Part shown: positions 13,025-26,636 of the stretch, piece by piece | How positions within the stretch are numbered: position 1 is the first letter of the stretch | Layout: each line of letters begins with the position of its first letter | Source: Lytechinus variegatus | Lineage: Eukaryota; Echinodermata; Echinoidea; Temnopleuroida; Toxopneustidae | Assembly (NCBI RefSeq): GCF_018143015.1 | Contig: NC_054742.1 | Location: forward strand, 53,701,195 to 53,765,194 | Reading direction: 5' to 3' | Length of the DNA: 64,000 nucleotides | Made by a program: the position numbers and the translations under genes | The notes under the pieces: model-generated | Told to the model about the DNA's origin: nothing | The model's database searches: none | The model's input: only the letters and a program-made list of their open reading frames with translations

Positions 13025-13527
13025 ACCTTTCATCAGCTCATCAATACAACCGTCCTCGTTGTGCATCATTCTTTTTTATAAATCTCTCATCAAGTTGTTA
13101 ATAATTCATGATCATACGTCATCATGGCGATCGATACATATACAATTCATTGAAAAAATAATTACTCATACTCATATTAGAATAATCATGAAAGACAATC
13201 GTAATTTTATTTCTGAATTAAAGTGGTTTCTAAATTATGAGTAAAAAGAAAATAATTTTCTTACATTGTAATTCATTAAACTCAACTATAAAAAAGCAAA
13301 TGTAGAAATAAACCTAGTTTGTCTATTTATCTTACATAAAAAAGATATAGGCCTCGGGGCACCATTAGAATGATAAAATAAAGTTTTATTTACTTTTGTA
13401 ACCTTAGGTACAATTTCTATTGTGCTGTTTAACAGCTGGCCCTGCATGCAGAACAAATATTATCTCCATTCTCCTTTATACAAAAAAATGACATGATACA
13501 ACATGTTGGCCTAAACAATTATTAATT

Positions 13528-13612
13528 GGCATGACGGCCGGAGATCGAACCCACATCATCATGATGTTCATCAGATGAGCGCTCTAGGCCTACCGATTGA
13601 GCCACCATGCCC
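13528..13612 (-). mobile_element. tRNA-like sequence (SINE head or tRNA pseudogene)
   Basis: On the minus strand: GGCATGGTGGCTCAATCGGT (A box), then GTGGGTTCGATCTCC (B box) and complementary-looking ends. The arms between the boxes are too long for a normal tRNA. Confidence 0.5.
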
Positions 13613-13830
13613 CATCTGTAGTTAATAACGCAGCTCATTTTTGGTCTATATTATCTAGAGTACTTGTTCATAATTATGATTATTGAGAAAAGAATAACTA
13701 CTTGCACAATAATTGCCTATTCATAGGTGTTCCCTATACCCTGTCCATTATAACAGACGAGAGTTTTAGCATTTTACTACGGGTAAATTCTCCACCACGC
13801 ATCGATTCCTAAGATGCAATTAAAATAACT

Positions 13831-13994
13831 GTGGAGAGCTGTAGGGCTTTTGTCGAAAGTTGGTCGACTGGGACAGCAGATCATCCGAAGATTTGTACCG
13901 GACGAACAATTGCAAATATGTCGTTGTCCAGATTTAAGAGATTCCGATGCTGTCCCGGTCCATCTACTTTCGACAAAAGCCTCTCAGCTCTCCA
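13831..13994. mobile_element. Palindromic MITE
   Basis: GGAGAGCTGTAGGGCTTTTG and the following bases at the left are repeated inverted at 13,946-13,993; the arms are about 46 bp, both including CTTTTGTCGAAAGT and GGGACAGCA. A decayed relative of one arm lies near 12,470-12,530. Confidence 0.7.
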
Positions 13995-14557
13995 TTGTGA
14001 TTTGATTTGCATTTTCAAAGGAATTGGTGCTTGAGAGAATTTCCCAGCAGTAAATGCGAAAAAAAAGGTCTGGAATGACTCATGCACGACCATTTACCAT
14101 TTCTTAGTGATGCATGTTTTTTGTGTTCGTGTTGGAAGAGGGGCAAATACGTTGTGTAACCATATGCATCCTTTCAAAGTAAATCAGATGTGAATTCTTA
14201 TGTACAGCTAACGTAGCATCTATAAAAGAGAACGTGTTCGTGCATTTACGAACAACGGCACCGGAATCCAAAATTAAGTGTTTGTAGTCGAACTAGATTT
14301 TTAAAAAAAAGTTCGTCTCTAAACATATACCTATACATAAAACCAAAAACATTAGACAAGTTAAAAAAAATATGTATATGTGATATCATATTATCAAACT
14401 ACCTTGCACCCCCTTGCACCACAATGAGGATGCGCCCATATACAACTCCTGCTTAAGACATTTACCTGATAAGAACACAGGTAAGTGGTCAGGACTGAAT
14501 AAACAATGTTTGCTAAGACATGCACACGCCATAAAATCATACGAAATTCCATTCCCA

Positions 14558-14705
14558 CAATACACTGTAAAATCGCTGTCTTACAACCGGTGTTCAAAAT
14601 TTTAAACAAGTTGTTTAATAAAAGTTTAAACGATGTGAAAAAAGCTTAAACAATTGCTTAAAAATTAAGAGTGACGGGCTTTAACAACGCGTTTACAGTG
14701 TATTT
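14558..14705. mobile_element. Short MITE
   Basis: AATACACTGTAAA at the left end is inverted as TTTACAGTGTATT at the right end. The interior is rich in TTTAAAC. Confidence 0.55.
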
Positions 14706-15959
14706 CAACAATAATGGCACATTGTATATAGAGACGCCACATGGTGGGTCAACATGTATATAGGAAAATATACATTGCGCAATATTAAACTAAATCATAA
14801 ATATCATAAAATATTAAGTTATGAGTTGCATCACAGCCTAAATGATTTAGAACACTGTAAAGAATACACTTTGAAAAGTTCGTTGAAAAAAAGGATGTAC
14901 TAAACTTGACACACAGAAAGACCAGGTATTTTTTATCATTATATAGAAGCAAACTTCTTCAACTTTCCTAATACATATTTAGAATACAAAATGAATAAAA
15001 TATTAATTCAACATTCGTTCCGTTCAGCTTCAATCATCTTACATTGTAGAATAGCTATTTGCCTGTACAATTCTGCCACACCATTTAGTAGATTTGCCGT
15101 AATTTTTTCATGGACAACTCAATCACTTGTCAACGCCAACAACATTTATACAAAAACACTGACTACCTGTTAACGAACGAATAAGCGCCGAGTTAAGAAT
15201 GTAAGAATTCAATAGCTAGAATGTTGAAACATCAGTTGTCGATAAAAGAAAAAGAAAATTTCAACCATGTGCTACAGCATTTTTTATGGTACATCTTTTG
15301 GATGGGTCATTTACATGGGGAATTTCAATTTTTGAAATTAATTGAACATGCAAATCAAGAGAGTTATATGCATGTCTAAGTACTATTATTATTTGTCTAT
15401 TTTGACAATCTGTTTTTAATGATTTGAGATGCAGCAGTGAATCTGAGTAAAACCAAAATAGTGTTCAGATAAGACGTACTTACATAATGTTAACGATTAG
15501 GACAATTTAAACGCATGGGGCACTTTTATTGATTTTTTTTTTGCAATACAAATGGGATAGGTCAATTGTCTTCCCTTTGAAAACATTAATGACAATATAC
15601 AAAATATAATCATGATCACATTCCTGTCCAATCATGAAATAGCCTTGAAATATTGATATTAAAATATGTAAAATTCGGTGCTATTCTTTCTTTCAAATGT
15701 CGCACATTAGCCTACAATAAGCAACAAATACTGAGCAAATTTTGTTTAGACATTTATATAGAATACATTTTCTGAAAAGGGTGGTCAATATACCCCCAAA
15801 TCAAAAGAGGCTATAAGGAAGGCTATAAGGAAAAGAAAATAAATTTGCCAATTTCTCAAAGACAGATTCTCGGCGGTATAAAATACTATTTCATTTTATT
15901 GGTGGTGATTTTTTTACCTGATTGCTAAGAAAGCAAGAATGCTTGTAAGCAAACAACCA

Positions 15960-16105
15960 GAGGACCGGCGGCTTAAGGTCCTCTCCGAAGGACCTGGTAC
16001 TGAGGATTAATGCCTTACCAAAGGGCACTAGCGCACCAAATGGGAATCGAACCCGGGTCACCGGAATACGAATCCCCCGCTCTACCGACTGAGCTATCGC
16101 CACGA
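15960..16105 (-). mobile_element. tRNA-derived SINE fragment
   Basis: The minus-strand head at 16,103-16,033 reads GTGGCGATAGCTCAGTCGGT...GACCCGGGTTCGATTCCC, with clear A and B boxes and a plausible CGT loop. The acceptor ends do not pair, so it is not a working tRNA. A non-tRNA body follows. Confidence 0.6.
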
Positions 16106-17241
16106 AAGCTTCACACATGCATGCATGCATGCATCATATTTAGTGAAATATATACACAGAGACGCTGTTTTCAATATTTTCTTTTAATATGTTGAAGAAA
16201 CGACTCAATACTGAGTTTCAACAAATGTATAATTTTAATACCAGTTGTATTTTACCGGTACCACCGCGTTCTTACCGATGAATAACTATTTCAATCAATC
16301 ACACGCAGTTTCGAAATCCCTGACTCCATAGAATCCTCTTATCATTAGTAAAATATAAACATCCTTGCTTCAATATGTCCCACATCATATAATAATGCGA
16401 AATTTGTCTGAACTTTCCTAAGTTTGTTTTTCATAAAGTATTTCAACATCAATAACTGTATTTCGCCCATAGAGCAATACTCCATTGATGATTATACGCA
16501 ACAATAACTTCGAACCGTTGGGTTGCATTTTGATGGAGAAATGCTGTAGACTTTGACCCCTAATATTAAGATAATTGTCTGCGACATCTGACGCACAATA
16601 TTAAAGCTTTACATCCTTCAGTTGGTCTTAAAGGTCCAAATGCATTTTTTTTGTCTCGATCTGTATACGTGGCAGGTATAATACCAGTATTGCCCCCGAT
16701 GAAATTTCCTACATTTGCACCGGCCCCCAGGCCCAGAAGCCCTGCTTGAACGTGTCTATGATCTTTGTTTTTCCCCAGAAAAGGTTATTAGATGTACTGT
16801 TATGGACATACCCAGAATAAATCGGTATAACAAAATTACACACCGCGCACAGACACCAAACGAATAAGAGGTAACTGGCAGAAAAATAAAGGGCTAATAA
16901 CAATCCCTCTATTTGACAAACTAGACGGCAGGCCCTAGGGCGCTCGTGTGATACATACGCAAAAATGGCGTGTGCTGGTTGAGGCGTATAGAGTGAGTTA
17001 AAATGAAAAAAGCAGGAAAAGTGCATGGAAAAGAGCAAGAAAAAAAAATATTTCTGTGTTTGTCACATTTCGTTAAACGATATCCCACCCAAACGGTGCA
17101 ATTCCTTGATTAGTTGTATTGCAAGAAGTGTCAAACTTATTCACAGATATATGACAAGTTAAACTTATGCACAGGGGGACAGGGCTCATCAAATACATAT
17201 AAAATACGTACAATAAATAGGCATATAAGGGAGAGCCCCCC

Positions 17242-17484
17242 AGCACACTGTAAAAACTGTGGTGTTAAAACTACACCAGTTGGTGTTAATAGAGGACCAC
17301 ACCCTGAGGTGTTAAAACTACACCCTAGAGATTGAACATAACACCAAAGAGTGTTAATATAACAACCAAAGGTGTTGTAATAACACCTATGGCTGTAAAA
17401 CTAACACCACCAATTTAACACCGGTGTAAAACAACTGGTGTGGTCCTCTATGTACACCGGTTAACACCACAGTTTTTGCTGTGC
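17242..17484. mobile_element. MITE with GTGTTA sub-repeats
   Basis: AGCACACTGTAAAAACTGTG at the left is inverted at the right (CACAGTTTTTGCTGTGC). Between them are many copies of GGTGTTA and TAACACC, which make the whole element a nested palindrome. Confidence 0.7.
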
Positions 17485-18300
17485 ATACCTTGCAAAAATA
17501 AACATGTCGGATAGTTGATTTTTGGTTTCCAACATAAGTAATAAAACAAAAACTAATCAATATCAGTGTCAAGTATATACATGGCATGAATTAATAACAA
17601 ATAATCTTAAATGAAAAGGCATGCATATTTTGGGGGGACAGAAATTTATCATAATTATTTTAAGGCACACCTTTATAAAAAAGGGCAACTTTTTGATTGA
17701 CACATTGACCATGTTTACGGTGCATAATATGAGAAACTGTGGCAGAAAGTTATGGGGGGGCAATAGAGCCATGGAGCCTCTGGGGGAGGGGGGGGGGGCG
17801 GAAATTGGAGTGGAGAAAGAGAGCGTGAGTGAGAGAAGTGGAGAAACAGTGAGAAAAGAGATGGAGAGATGGAGGAAATTTCATGATGAGTAACCAATAT
17901 CATTTGCAGTTTGCTATTAGTTTGCTATTAATTCTGAATTTTGTAACAACATAACATCTTATGTATTTCATTACAAGACTTCACCATGTTGTAATATATT
18001 CCATCCCCAGGGGCTTCTTTGTGTCAACGATTATTGTAACTTTACTACCATCATGATTATGCATGACTATTATTGATAATGCAGTTATCAATGGAGCTAA
18101 AGAGATATGTGTGAAATATTTATATATCTTCATTTAAGCGTTAGGAACTGGATACTTCTCATTCTGTGTTACATTTTGAACTATTTTTTTTACCTGGTCA
18201 CCTCACGTAACCTAAACTAAGTCATCATAATGCTGCATGAAAATACCCCCAAATAAAAATAAAGTTAAATAACAAAGACACAGCAAAAACTGTTCCGACC

Positions 18301-18459
18301 AGGGGCCTGTTGCATAAAACTTTTTACCTGAGAAAACTCTGGTAAAAACTGAAAACTAAGGTTAGCCTGATTTTTTCCATTGACTTAAACACAGGGCAAA
18401 AACTCTGGTAAAAACAACCTGAGTTTTCTCAGGTAAAAAGTTTTATGCCACGGGGCCCA
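18301..18459. mobile_element. MITE, TTGCATAAA family
   Basis: AGGGGCCTGTTGCATAAAAC and the next 30 bases are inverted at 18,408-18,458 (GTTTTCTCAGGTAAAAAGTT...). It sits at the left edge of duplicated segment A. Confidence 0.7.
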
Positions 18460-18548
18460 GACGATACAAAGTAGGTCCCTTTAAAAATATGTTAGAGTGT
18501 TAGGCTTTTCCTGGAATGTTCATCTTATATACTCTTCATCCCATCTGG

Positions 18549-18698
18549 CTACGTTTCTTTCTTTTCTTCTTCCTTTACTTCCTCCTTCTTTTTCTTCTTA
18601 TCTGTAGCCGCTTTTTCTAGTTCCTCAACTTTCTTCTTCGACTCTTCGAGTTCAGCTTTCGTTTTGTCTAAAGTTCCCTTCGTTTCGTCCAATTCTTT
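18549..18698 (-). CDS. Coiled-coil gene copy A, exon 2
   Basis: 49 codons plus TAG after a TTTTAG acceptor: KELDETKGTLDKTKAELEES then KKKVEELEKAATDKKKKK and EEEKKET. Confidence 0.8.
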   Translation of the reverse strand, partial: KELDETKGTLDKTKAELEESKKKVEELEKAATDKKKKKEEVKEEEKKET

Positions 18699-20221
18699 CT
18701 AAAATTTTGAAATGTAAACAAAAAGAAAACAAAAGCCCCATTAGAAAATTATTTTCAACGGAAAACATTAAGTCCATTATGCGATAAATAAGCACTCTTC
18801 CTTTACTATTTTATTATTTCAGTATTATTTTCACATGTTAGCCATTGCAGTTATAAAAAAAGGGAGACACATTACACGTGGAACATGTAAATCGGAAAAA
18901 AAAACACTTGATGGCCTGCAATGAACATAATTTAACAGATAAAAATAACCTAAACAGTTAGAGAAATCCTAAATAAATAGAACATTGAAAAGATTAAGAA
19001 AATAAACAGCAAATGTATATACACACAACTTGAAACAAGGAGGGGAGTAGCCAAGAAAAAAAAAATCTCGGGCTTAATTTTATGCGGAAAGATCGACGTT
19101 TACGCTTTGTGTTGAGACGATTGTATTTCTTCAACAGAATGGAATTTTAATGGTCTTAAAATAATCATACTCCACGATTTGTATTCAGTGTTCAATATTG
19201 GGATATAATTAATGGTGAAATGATGAAATCATAATCATCTAATATTTTCATACTTGAGTATGATATGTGTTCCTTGTAACAAATTAAGTTACAGCAATGA
19301 TTATGTTACACATTAAATCAGAATTCAAGGGGTATCATAACCTTGTTCATTGAATGAGTGGGGTATGTGCCCATCATATCGGGGACTGGAACTCAAGGTA
19401 AGGTACAACAGTGTGACAAATAGTATGAATCAAAGAAGAGGCCGTCAGTGTCATCGGCCGAAAATCACAATTTAGAAGCGTATTCCAAATAGGGGTCATG
19501 GGGCACTAGGATAAACAGTTGCTAAGGTAACTTCCATGGAATCCTTGATATCAATTCTACTTTGGGTATATTGCCCAACGCCCCACAGTGAGAGCCAACC
19601 GGGCAGATTGACTGGTGATGATGATGATGATGAAGTTGATAGTTATGGTGATGATGTAGATGATGATGATGTTGATGACAGTTGATTATGTAGGTGATGC
19701 CGTTCATGCTGGTGGTGGTGGTGGTGATGATGATGACGATGATGGCAATGATTACGTAGATGATCATGATCATGATGATGGTAATCCGACGATGATAATA
19801 ATCATGTAAATGATATGTTATAATGTTATATGTAATTAATCCTCGATATTACAGCAATGGTACCTGTCTCAAATAGGTCTCGAAGAGGTAAACTTACCTG
19901 TAATTCATCTCTCTTTTTAACTGCCCCCTCCTTTTCAGAATTTAATTTATCCTTCTCCTTTTTCAATTTGTCCGTTGCTTCTGACGCTTTATTCCTCTCC
20001 CCCTCCGCCGCCTCCTTGAGCTTGATCGCATCTTCGAGTTTGGTTTTCTGTTCCTCGAGCTCTTTTGCAAAGTTGTTGTTATCTATATCCTTGCTGTCAA
20101 CAATCTCTATCAGATAAGTGTTCTCCTTTGTCAAAACCCAACATTTTGAAGCTAAAAACGAAATGACGAGTGCACAAATGCACACCAAACTTAATGATTT
20201 GTAATTTGTCGTTGTCGCCAT
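18549..20221 (-). CDS. Membrane-anchored coiled-coil protein, copy A (2 exons)
   Basis: Exons 19898-20221 and 18549-18698 join in phase 0 to a 157-residue protein. Residues 9-29 are a single hydrophobic anchor; residues from about 50 to the end form a continuous charged coiled coil (KELEEQKTKLEDAIKLKEAA, then KASEATDKLKKEKDKLNSEK). There is no cleavage site I can defend, so a type II orientation with a very short cytoplasmic tail is my inference. It is paralogous to copy B 12.7 kb away in the same orientation, and the intron of each copy contains a (GAT)n tract at the same place. I cannot assign a function. Regulation is unknown; the 5' flanks of the two copies are very similar for at least 0.6 kb. 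Confidence 0.8.
19612..19800. repeat. (GAT)n tract in the intron of copy A
   Basis: Interrupted GAT/GGT triplets. The open frame across it is a by-product of the triplet repeat. Confidence 0.85.
19898..20221 (-). CDS. Coiled-coil gene copy A, exon 1
   Basis: 108 codons from ATG to GATGAATTACAG before GTAAGT. The ATG was preferred over an in-frame GTG four codons upstream. Confidence 0.82.
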
Positions 20222-20904
20222 TTCTAAAGCCACGTTGCAAAATGCCTGTAGACAGAATTACACAGACACGTTCATGTAAAGCGCTTCTGCATACCTGAAT
20301 CATATCACGCTTTAATAAGTAAATACAAATCGAGAGGAATATGGACTGGGTTTTGTGCTTCCCTTTATTATCAATATGTCGTCACGCTTTGCCAACGTTC
20401 ATCGCGGGTGCAAAGATATCAATGTGCTCATGCATGGCTTGTGTGTGAAACTATTGCTCCCTCGTAGTCATGTTAGTAGATTGCGGTTCATGAAAATTGA
20501 TCTTAATGTTTTATTTATATAGAGACCTGTACACTTAACTTGAATGCATACTTAAAAAAACCCTTGAAGGTTATATAATCCAAAAAATACCAGCCTGCCA
20601 AAACATAGCAACAACTATTTGTATACGCAACTACATTCTAAAGTGGTTTAGATCTTTAGTAACAGATTCAAAGAATACCTCGATTCTTCCTAGATCCCCA
20701 GGACACTACTTTGACAGTATGACTGATTTAATATGGAGTGTAAACGTGGTCATTGAGAGGCGGACTTTGCCGAGCGAGGGTGTGACCCCGATAACGCGCC
20801 TGTCCTGGGAAACTGATGAATCATGGCGCCCTATAGGCCTGCTGTCTTCCGTTCGATTTTCTAATTTTTTGAAAAGGTCCACGTTAGAGACTCGTAGCTA
20901 TCCT

Positions 20905-20908
20905 TTAT

Positions 20909-20947
<39 letters not shown>

Positions 20948-20950
20948 ATA
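20905..20950. repeat. (TA)n(TG)n microsatellite
   Basis: A TATATA run passes into a TGTGTG run. Confidence 0.85.
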
Positions 20951-23254
20951 CATTTATATATCGTGCATCCTACCTATCAAAAAAATGATGAATTTTACCC
21001 ATCCCAATTATACTAGATAAACTCAAACACGGCCAGAAGATGACAGGCCTACATCAGAGACAATACTGCTTTACTGGGAGTAAAGAGAAAAAGCATTGTC
21101 AAAACATTATCATCATTACCATCATTATCATTATTATCATTATATGTGTATGTATAGCATAGCTTAGCTTTATATACTCCTTAAAAACGCTTGGGAATCT
21201 GATTTTGATCGATAATCCCTCCTCGGTTTTTAGTGAATATTAATAGGTAATTGATACCCATGAATAGATCATTTAATTCTCATTAAAATTATACCCTACT
21301 CTACATAATACGAATATGGTTCACATGGAGGTACAGTGCCTTGAAACGTGGGGGCAAGGTCAAAATTCAAAAGTTGCAAAATGACACAATATTGAAAGTC
21401 ACTGTTCTTTTTCCGTGATGATGACTGATGAGTGAATTTCTTAGCGGTTTCTTTTGTTTTCATGCACCTCAATATCAACATTAACATCATCAAACACATC
21501 TCTGCACAAGCAATTTCAAACCACGTTTCAAACCATTACTATTATTATTATTATTTTGTTTGGGGTCACCTGTGCAATGTTGTCTCACAGAACCATCACT
21601 ATACGTAAACCACAACAAAACATCAAAAACGAAGAAGCAGGGGCTTCAGTTGATTTGAATGGATTTCATCTCTATTCACAAAGACAAAAGAATCATGTTC
21701 TTTATTGACCCTTCATGACTATTTCTGCTCGTTTTGCAGCTTTTCAATTCAGACCTCATCCAACACTTTTGAATCCTGCTCTTTTCGTGATGCATATAAT
21801 CATGACAAGCATGGTATTATTTTAAAGAGAACTAATTAATCTTTTGAACGATATCAAATCTGCATTGTATACAATTGGGAGAAAATAATGGCCAAACTCA
21901 GATTTCCAAACTTTTTTGAGGGGTTTATATGTGCATATATATATATTGCTTATTAAGCTAGTCGTACGGACTGCTTCACCCTGATTAGTAAGAAGAACAC
22001 AATTTTTTGAGACATAATAAAGTATACAGAGCATGTGCATTAGGGTATAACATTCGGTTGACAGAGCATGTATTTCTATTGTTGAACGGGGTAACTGAAG
22101 GGGTACATGTGTATTGTTTATTACATAAGGGGTATTTAGGGTCATTACTACATGGTTACAAGGGGGGGGGGGCTGGTGGGGCTATCCATATCCAGCAAAT
22201 AGGAAATGTCTACAGGTAGATATGAGTTCAGTTCGAGAGTTCAAATTGTTGTTTTTGTTTGCGGTGATGATGAAGTATTTATCCCATAGAACGGTTCCAC
22301 TCACAAAACGCTGCAACAGATGTTGTTCTTTCCCCCAATCTATTACAAGAACGCCATTTCCCTCAAAGAAGACAAGATAAGTAGAGAACCTATTATATGG
22401 CATAGGAGGCCAATTCCGGCGCCAAATCCAAATTTTAAACATGATTTGAAGGCATATAAGTTCATATTCTTATGTCACTCATGAATTATGAAAATAGGGT
22501 CGTCTGGTAGTTTATCAAAGATCATTACTGTCATTTTTTTTCTGAAACATGTGTCGCGTAAAGATTATGGTATTTTGAAAATACCATCAAAATTTTTGTT
22601 GACTTACAAATCAACAGGAATTCTGAGCTTCATCGAAAAACTCCAGACCCTTCAAAATACTAGCTTATTATGCCACTGCCTGTAGATTCTATCACTGACA
22701 TACTGATGTTTGTTGGGACATTGGCGCCTCAACCCCAAAAATATGTCTATGTATTGCATGTTAATGGCATGAATCAACACAATCATTTCAGAAAAAAACT
22801 AATTGAATCTTTTGAATTTCTTTTCTTTTATGACTATTTACAGATCCAATCTAAGAAATTTAAAACAGTAAAGTATGTACTGTACCTGGTACCCTTTTCG
22901 AGATTCTGCAATCAATATAAGTGATAGATCATGATAGATCGAGGAGACAACATAAAAACAAAAATCACAGAAATACACATATAATTGTTTATTTTATTGA
23001 TAGGAAGAGCATGACAATCGCAATGAGAGCCAATACAAATCAATTCAATAGAATAAGTACTGATATATCTGGTACATGACAAAAATTACGGTCAAACTTA
23101 TTTTTCATTCACATTGTGCACCTTATAAAATCTAACTAATTTACAAAATTGGAATGTGATATTATTCTATCTATTCAGCTGGATAATCAACAATATACTA
23201 GGATATATCATCAATGAATAATAGATATGTCAAACCTTTTTCTATTTGAGTTGA

Positions 23255-23595
23255 CTATATATATATATATATATATATATACGTACATATACATATATCG
23301 TGTATCATACATATCAAACAAATGATGAGTTTAACCCATCTCCATAATACTAGATAAGCTCAAACACAGCCAGTAGATTATACATCAGAGATATAAAAAT
23401 ATAATCTAACATGAGCCCTCTCCATACTCTTGATCTCATATATATATACATATATACGTTCATATACATATATCGTGTTTCATACATATCAAACAAATGA
23501 TGAGTTTAACCCATTCCCATAATACTAGATAAACTCAAACACAGCCAGTAGATTATACATCAGAGATATAAAAATATAATCTAACACTGCTTTAC
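23255..23595. repeat. Local tandem duplication starting in (TA)n
   Basis: A block of about 145-180 bp (ATATATCGTGT..CATACATATCAAACAAATGA to AAAATATAATCTAAC) is present twice; a third diverged relative lies at 20,945-21,080. Segment B has one copy near 36,410-36,535. Confidence 0.65.
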
Positions 23596-24659
23596 CGGGA
23601 GTAAAGAGAAAGATAATTTTCAAAACATTATCATCAAAATCAATCCAGTATAGGCATAGAGAGATTTGCATCTGATTTGAAGTGACCAAATGAATAACAT
23701 CAATCATCTAACTTGCAAGCACCTGTGTAAATACATTTATTCTCCTGCTGCCTATTCCATATTATGGGAAATAACTAGCCGAGTTGGAGAATATTTATTT
23801 TGAGCTGCTGTTCATAGAGTCAATTCAATTTTATTGAGAAAATGATGCTGAAGAAAAGTAAATTAGATGAAATCTGAACCCATATTTTTTATTCTTGCAA
23901 CTGTCAATTGTAGGCCTATATGTACAAAGCATGATCATTAAAACCAATACAAGTAAATATGTCTGTACTGATGCAGTTTATTTTCTAAAATCAAGCAATG
24001 CTATGTATATATTATTGCAGTATGATTTTTGTTCAAATAGTAAATATTGCTTTTATGTCGTGCTTGATATTTTGGAACTTAAAATGTCGCTCAGCACTTT
24101 ACAAATATATAACCCAGTAACTGAATTCCAGTCAAAATGACTAGCGACATCTTTAAGTGTGTAGATATGTCAGTGATATTGCTGATTAAGAGCTAAATTC
24201 AAAAAGTGCAATAAATATATGCATGTGTTCCTCAGATGCTATCATGAGACATCAACATGCCTGCCAACCTTCTACAACAACAAAAAAGAGTATTTTTAAG
24301 AAGGAAAAAAGTATTTTTTGACAAAACTTAGTATTTTTGTCTCAAAGTAACAATCGTCAGCCTGTTTTAGTGAGATCGGTGAAAAAACGTGAGAAATGAC
24401 TTTACTCAAGAAAACTTGATAATTCACCCTTTTAAACATGTGCTCGTAGGCAATAATATACTTGTTCTTTTGATGCAACAAGTTACTGGCCCGACAGTGA
24501 CTTTTACCGGTCTGGGACTGTTGGACCGACACAATCACATGCTGTGTATAATACATACTGCATGATTGGATTTTTTTTTAATAACAAATCATACAAAAAA
24601 GTATGGGTGTATTCATAGCAAAAAAGAGGAACAAATACTCTAAAACGGAAACGGTTGAC

Positions 24660-26400
24660 ATATCTGCATCATAATTCTAGTCCAGTCATTTTAGCCCAAA
24701 ATCTGACCAACTGACTTCAAACAAATTGCAACAGAATATTTTTCACCACAATGCATTTCTGTAAGGTCCCTAGTACAACTTACTAAATGTCCCAAACTAT
24801 CCGAAAGGGGGAAAAGCATCTAATTTGCTTAAATTCAAGATGGCTGCAAAAATTAATTGATATGCCTTATCCTTAATATTTTTTGCACAGCTAATGTGAA
24901 AATCTTGAAATGAATACGCAATTCACGATGATTAAAATATTATATATCGATTGCAATCTTTTTCGGGACTGTCCGGTTAATATTTTTCGAAAAAATGTGA
25001 GCATTTATGCCAAAATTTCCATGTTTTCTGTCAAAAATTTGCATGTGCGTTGATATCTTTCTGTTTTATCATTAGCATAAACAATTAATGCAAAATATCA
25101 ACATTCGACAAGAAAGGGAATATGTCAACGAGAAAATTGATATGCTGATCATAGTAGTATTAATGTCTTAATTTAGATTAAGGGCAAATACATCCGAATG
25201 TATCACTCGATATTGCAATAAAGTGACACAAAAACCAACATCCGTGTCTGAGTAACACTCTTGATATCGACTACAACGCGATCGCTGGCATGCCTTTGAA
25301 GAGATACGCACAAATACAAGTGTGCGTATAGCGATAGAAATGTGTATATTACTTAAATTGATATGTGGGCAAAGGGCTTTTTCTACATATCAAAGCAACT
25401 TTTATGTTAATGAAATCTCTTGGAAAAGTTAGAGGATGCAACGTTCAAGAACATTAATACATAGTCCCGCAATAGCCTGTCAAATGAACTCCAATGTGAC
25501 AAAGTGCTGTTTTGCTACAGAGAAAAACAACTTTTATTGTCTTGAAATCGCTTGGAGGCAAAAGAGTAAGCTTTTTTTCTATCAGTTACCTATAAAGAAG
25601 TGATGGCACAGCAAATCCTACCCCCTCAGCGGTCTGCCGAAGTTACCAACCCCTTTTTGTATTTTTCCATTTTTTTTTATTTTGCCCATTTCTTGGAGAA
25701 TTCGCCATTTTTAGCCCCATTGAGGCAAAATGCGTTTCCCCTTTGCAATAAACCACTTTTATTGTTTTGTAAGCACTTGGGGATGAAAAAATAGATTTTC
25801 CTCTATATCAGCTAAATATAAAGAAGTGTTGGTACAGCAAAGACTATCCCCTACGGGGTTTGCCAAACTCACTCACCCCTTTTCCCTATTTTGCCAATTT
25901 ATGGAAAAATCTATAAATCCAGAGCCCTCATTGAGGCAAAAAGATGTTTCTGTTATAGTGTAAGCCACTTTTATTGTTTTAAAACCACTTGGAAATGAAA
26001 TAATAATATAATCAAACATAATCGAATTTATGCATTTAATGTTAATAGTAACAGTGTTCTTGTAGTATAAATCTTTGCTTACTGATATGTATGATATAGC
26101 TATAGTTTGAGGAGGCCAATGTTTATATTAGTATCGAGTCCGGAAGTGATATGATTTGCAATCGGGCCTGAGTACATACACTGGCGTCGTCTGCTACGTA
26201 AACTAAATGAGCGAATATGACCAAAACTAACCATTATGTTTATGCAAATTAGAACACTTTCCACTGTTCGGATTTTCTGGGACTTTTAGTATGGGTTTCT
26301 ATGGACCTCAAAGTAATGTTCTGCATTGTAATAAATTCTGTTGCAATTTTTTCTAAGTGAAAAGTTAAAATGACTGGACTAATGTGTGACAGTGCATTTA
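24660..26400. mobile_element. Inverted-repeat element with internal 200-bp tandem repeats
   Basis: TAGTCCAGTCATTTTA and AAATTGCAACAGAAT at 24,677-24,745 reappear inverted at 26,325-26,385. Between them 25,375-26,010 carries about three diverged direct repeats of roughly 200 bp (AAAGAAGTG.TGG.ACAGCAAA; CCACTTTTATTGTTTT). No protein is visible. Boundaries are approximate. Confidence 0.45.
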
Positions 26401-26636
26401 TAAACACAAATACTACATAACATTCAAGCAAAAAATACAATTAAATGCACAAGCTACTTTGGAACCATTCTAAAACAGAAAAGTATACTTTGTATCAAAG
26501 GTAACTGGTGTGTGTAATTTTTCTAATTCGCAAGCAAAATAATATTTATTGCATGTTTTACAAGATACTGTTGTGCATCCTTGTTATTTGATAAACCACC
26601 CTTATCTCCAAACAAGTGATTGGGCAATAGAACTGG

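Larger units (their letters stand above)
10053..18548. other. Intergenic DNA between AOX and coiled-coil copy A
   Basis: No gene is visible. It holds the MITEs, tRNA-like repeats and microsatellites listed separately. Stretches such as 10,100-11,850 and 14,710-15,950 show nothing but AT-rich sequence; 10,830-10,930 is a decayed piece of the MITE family seen at 40,644. Confidence 0.6.
18470..24132. repeat. Duplicated segment A
   Basis: Direct copy of 31,150-37,070, with matching coiled-coil gene, matching 5' flank (for example GAGGCGGACTTTGCCGAGCG at about 20,757) and matching distal part (ACAAGAACGCCATTTCCCTC at about 22,345). 20,900-22,300 is not well matched in B. Edges are approximate. 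Confidence 0.75.

Noticed and set aside
16033-16103. Functional tRNA gene with a CGT loop.
   Set aside because: The A and B boxes are good, but the acceptor ends do not pair and a SINE body follows.
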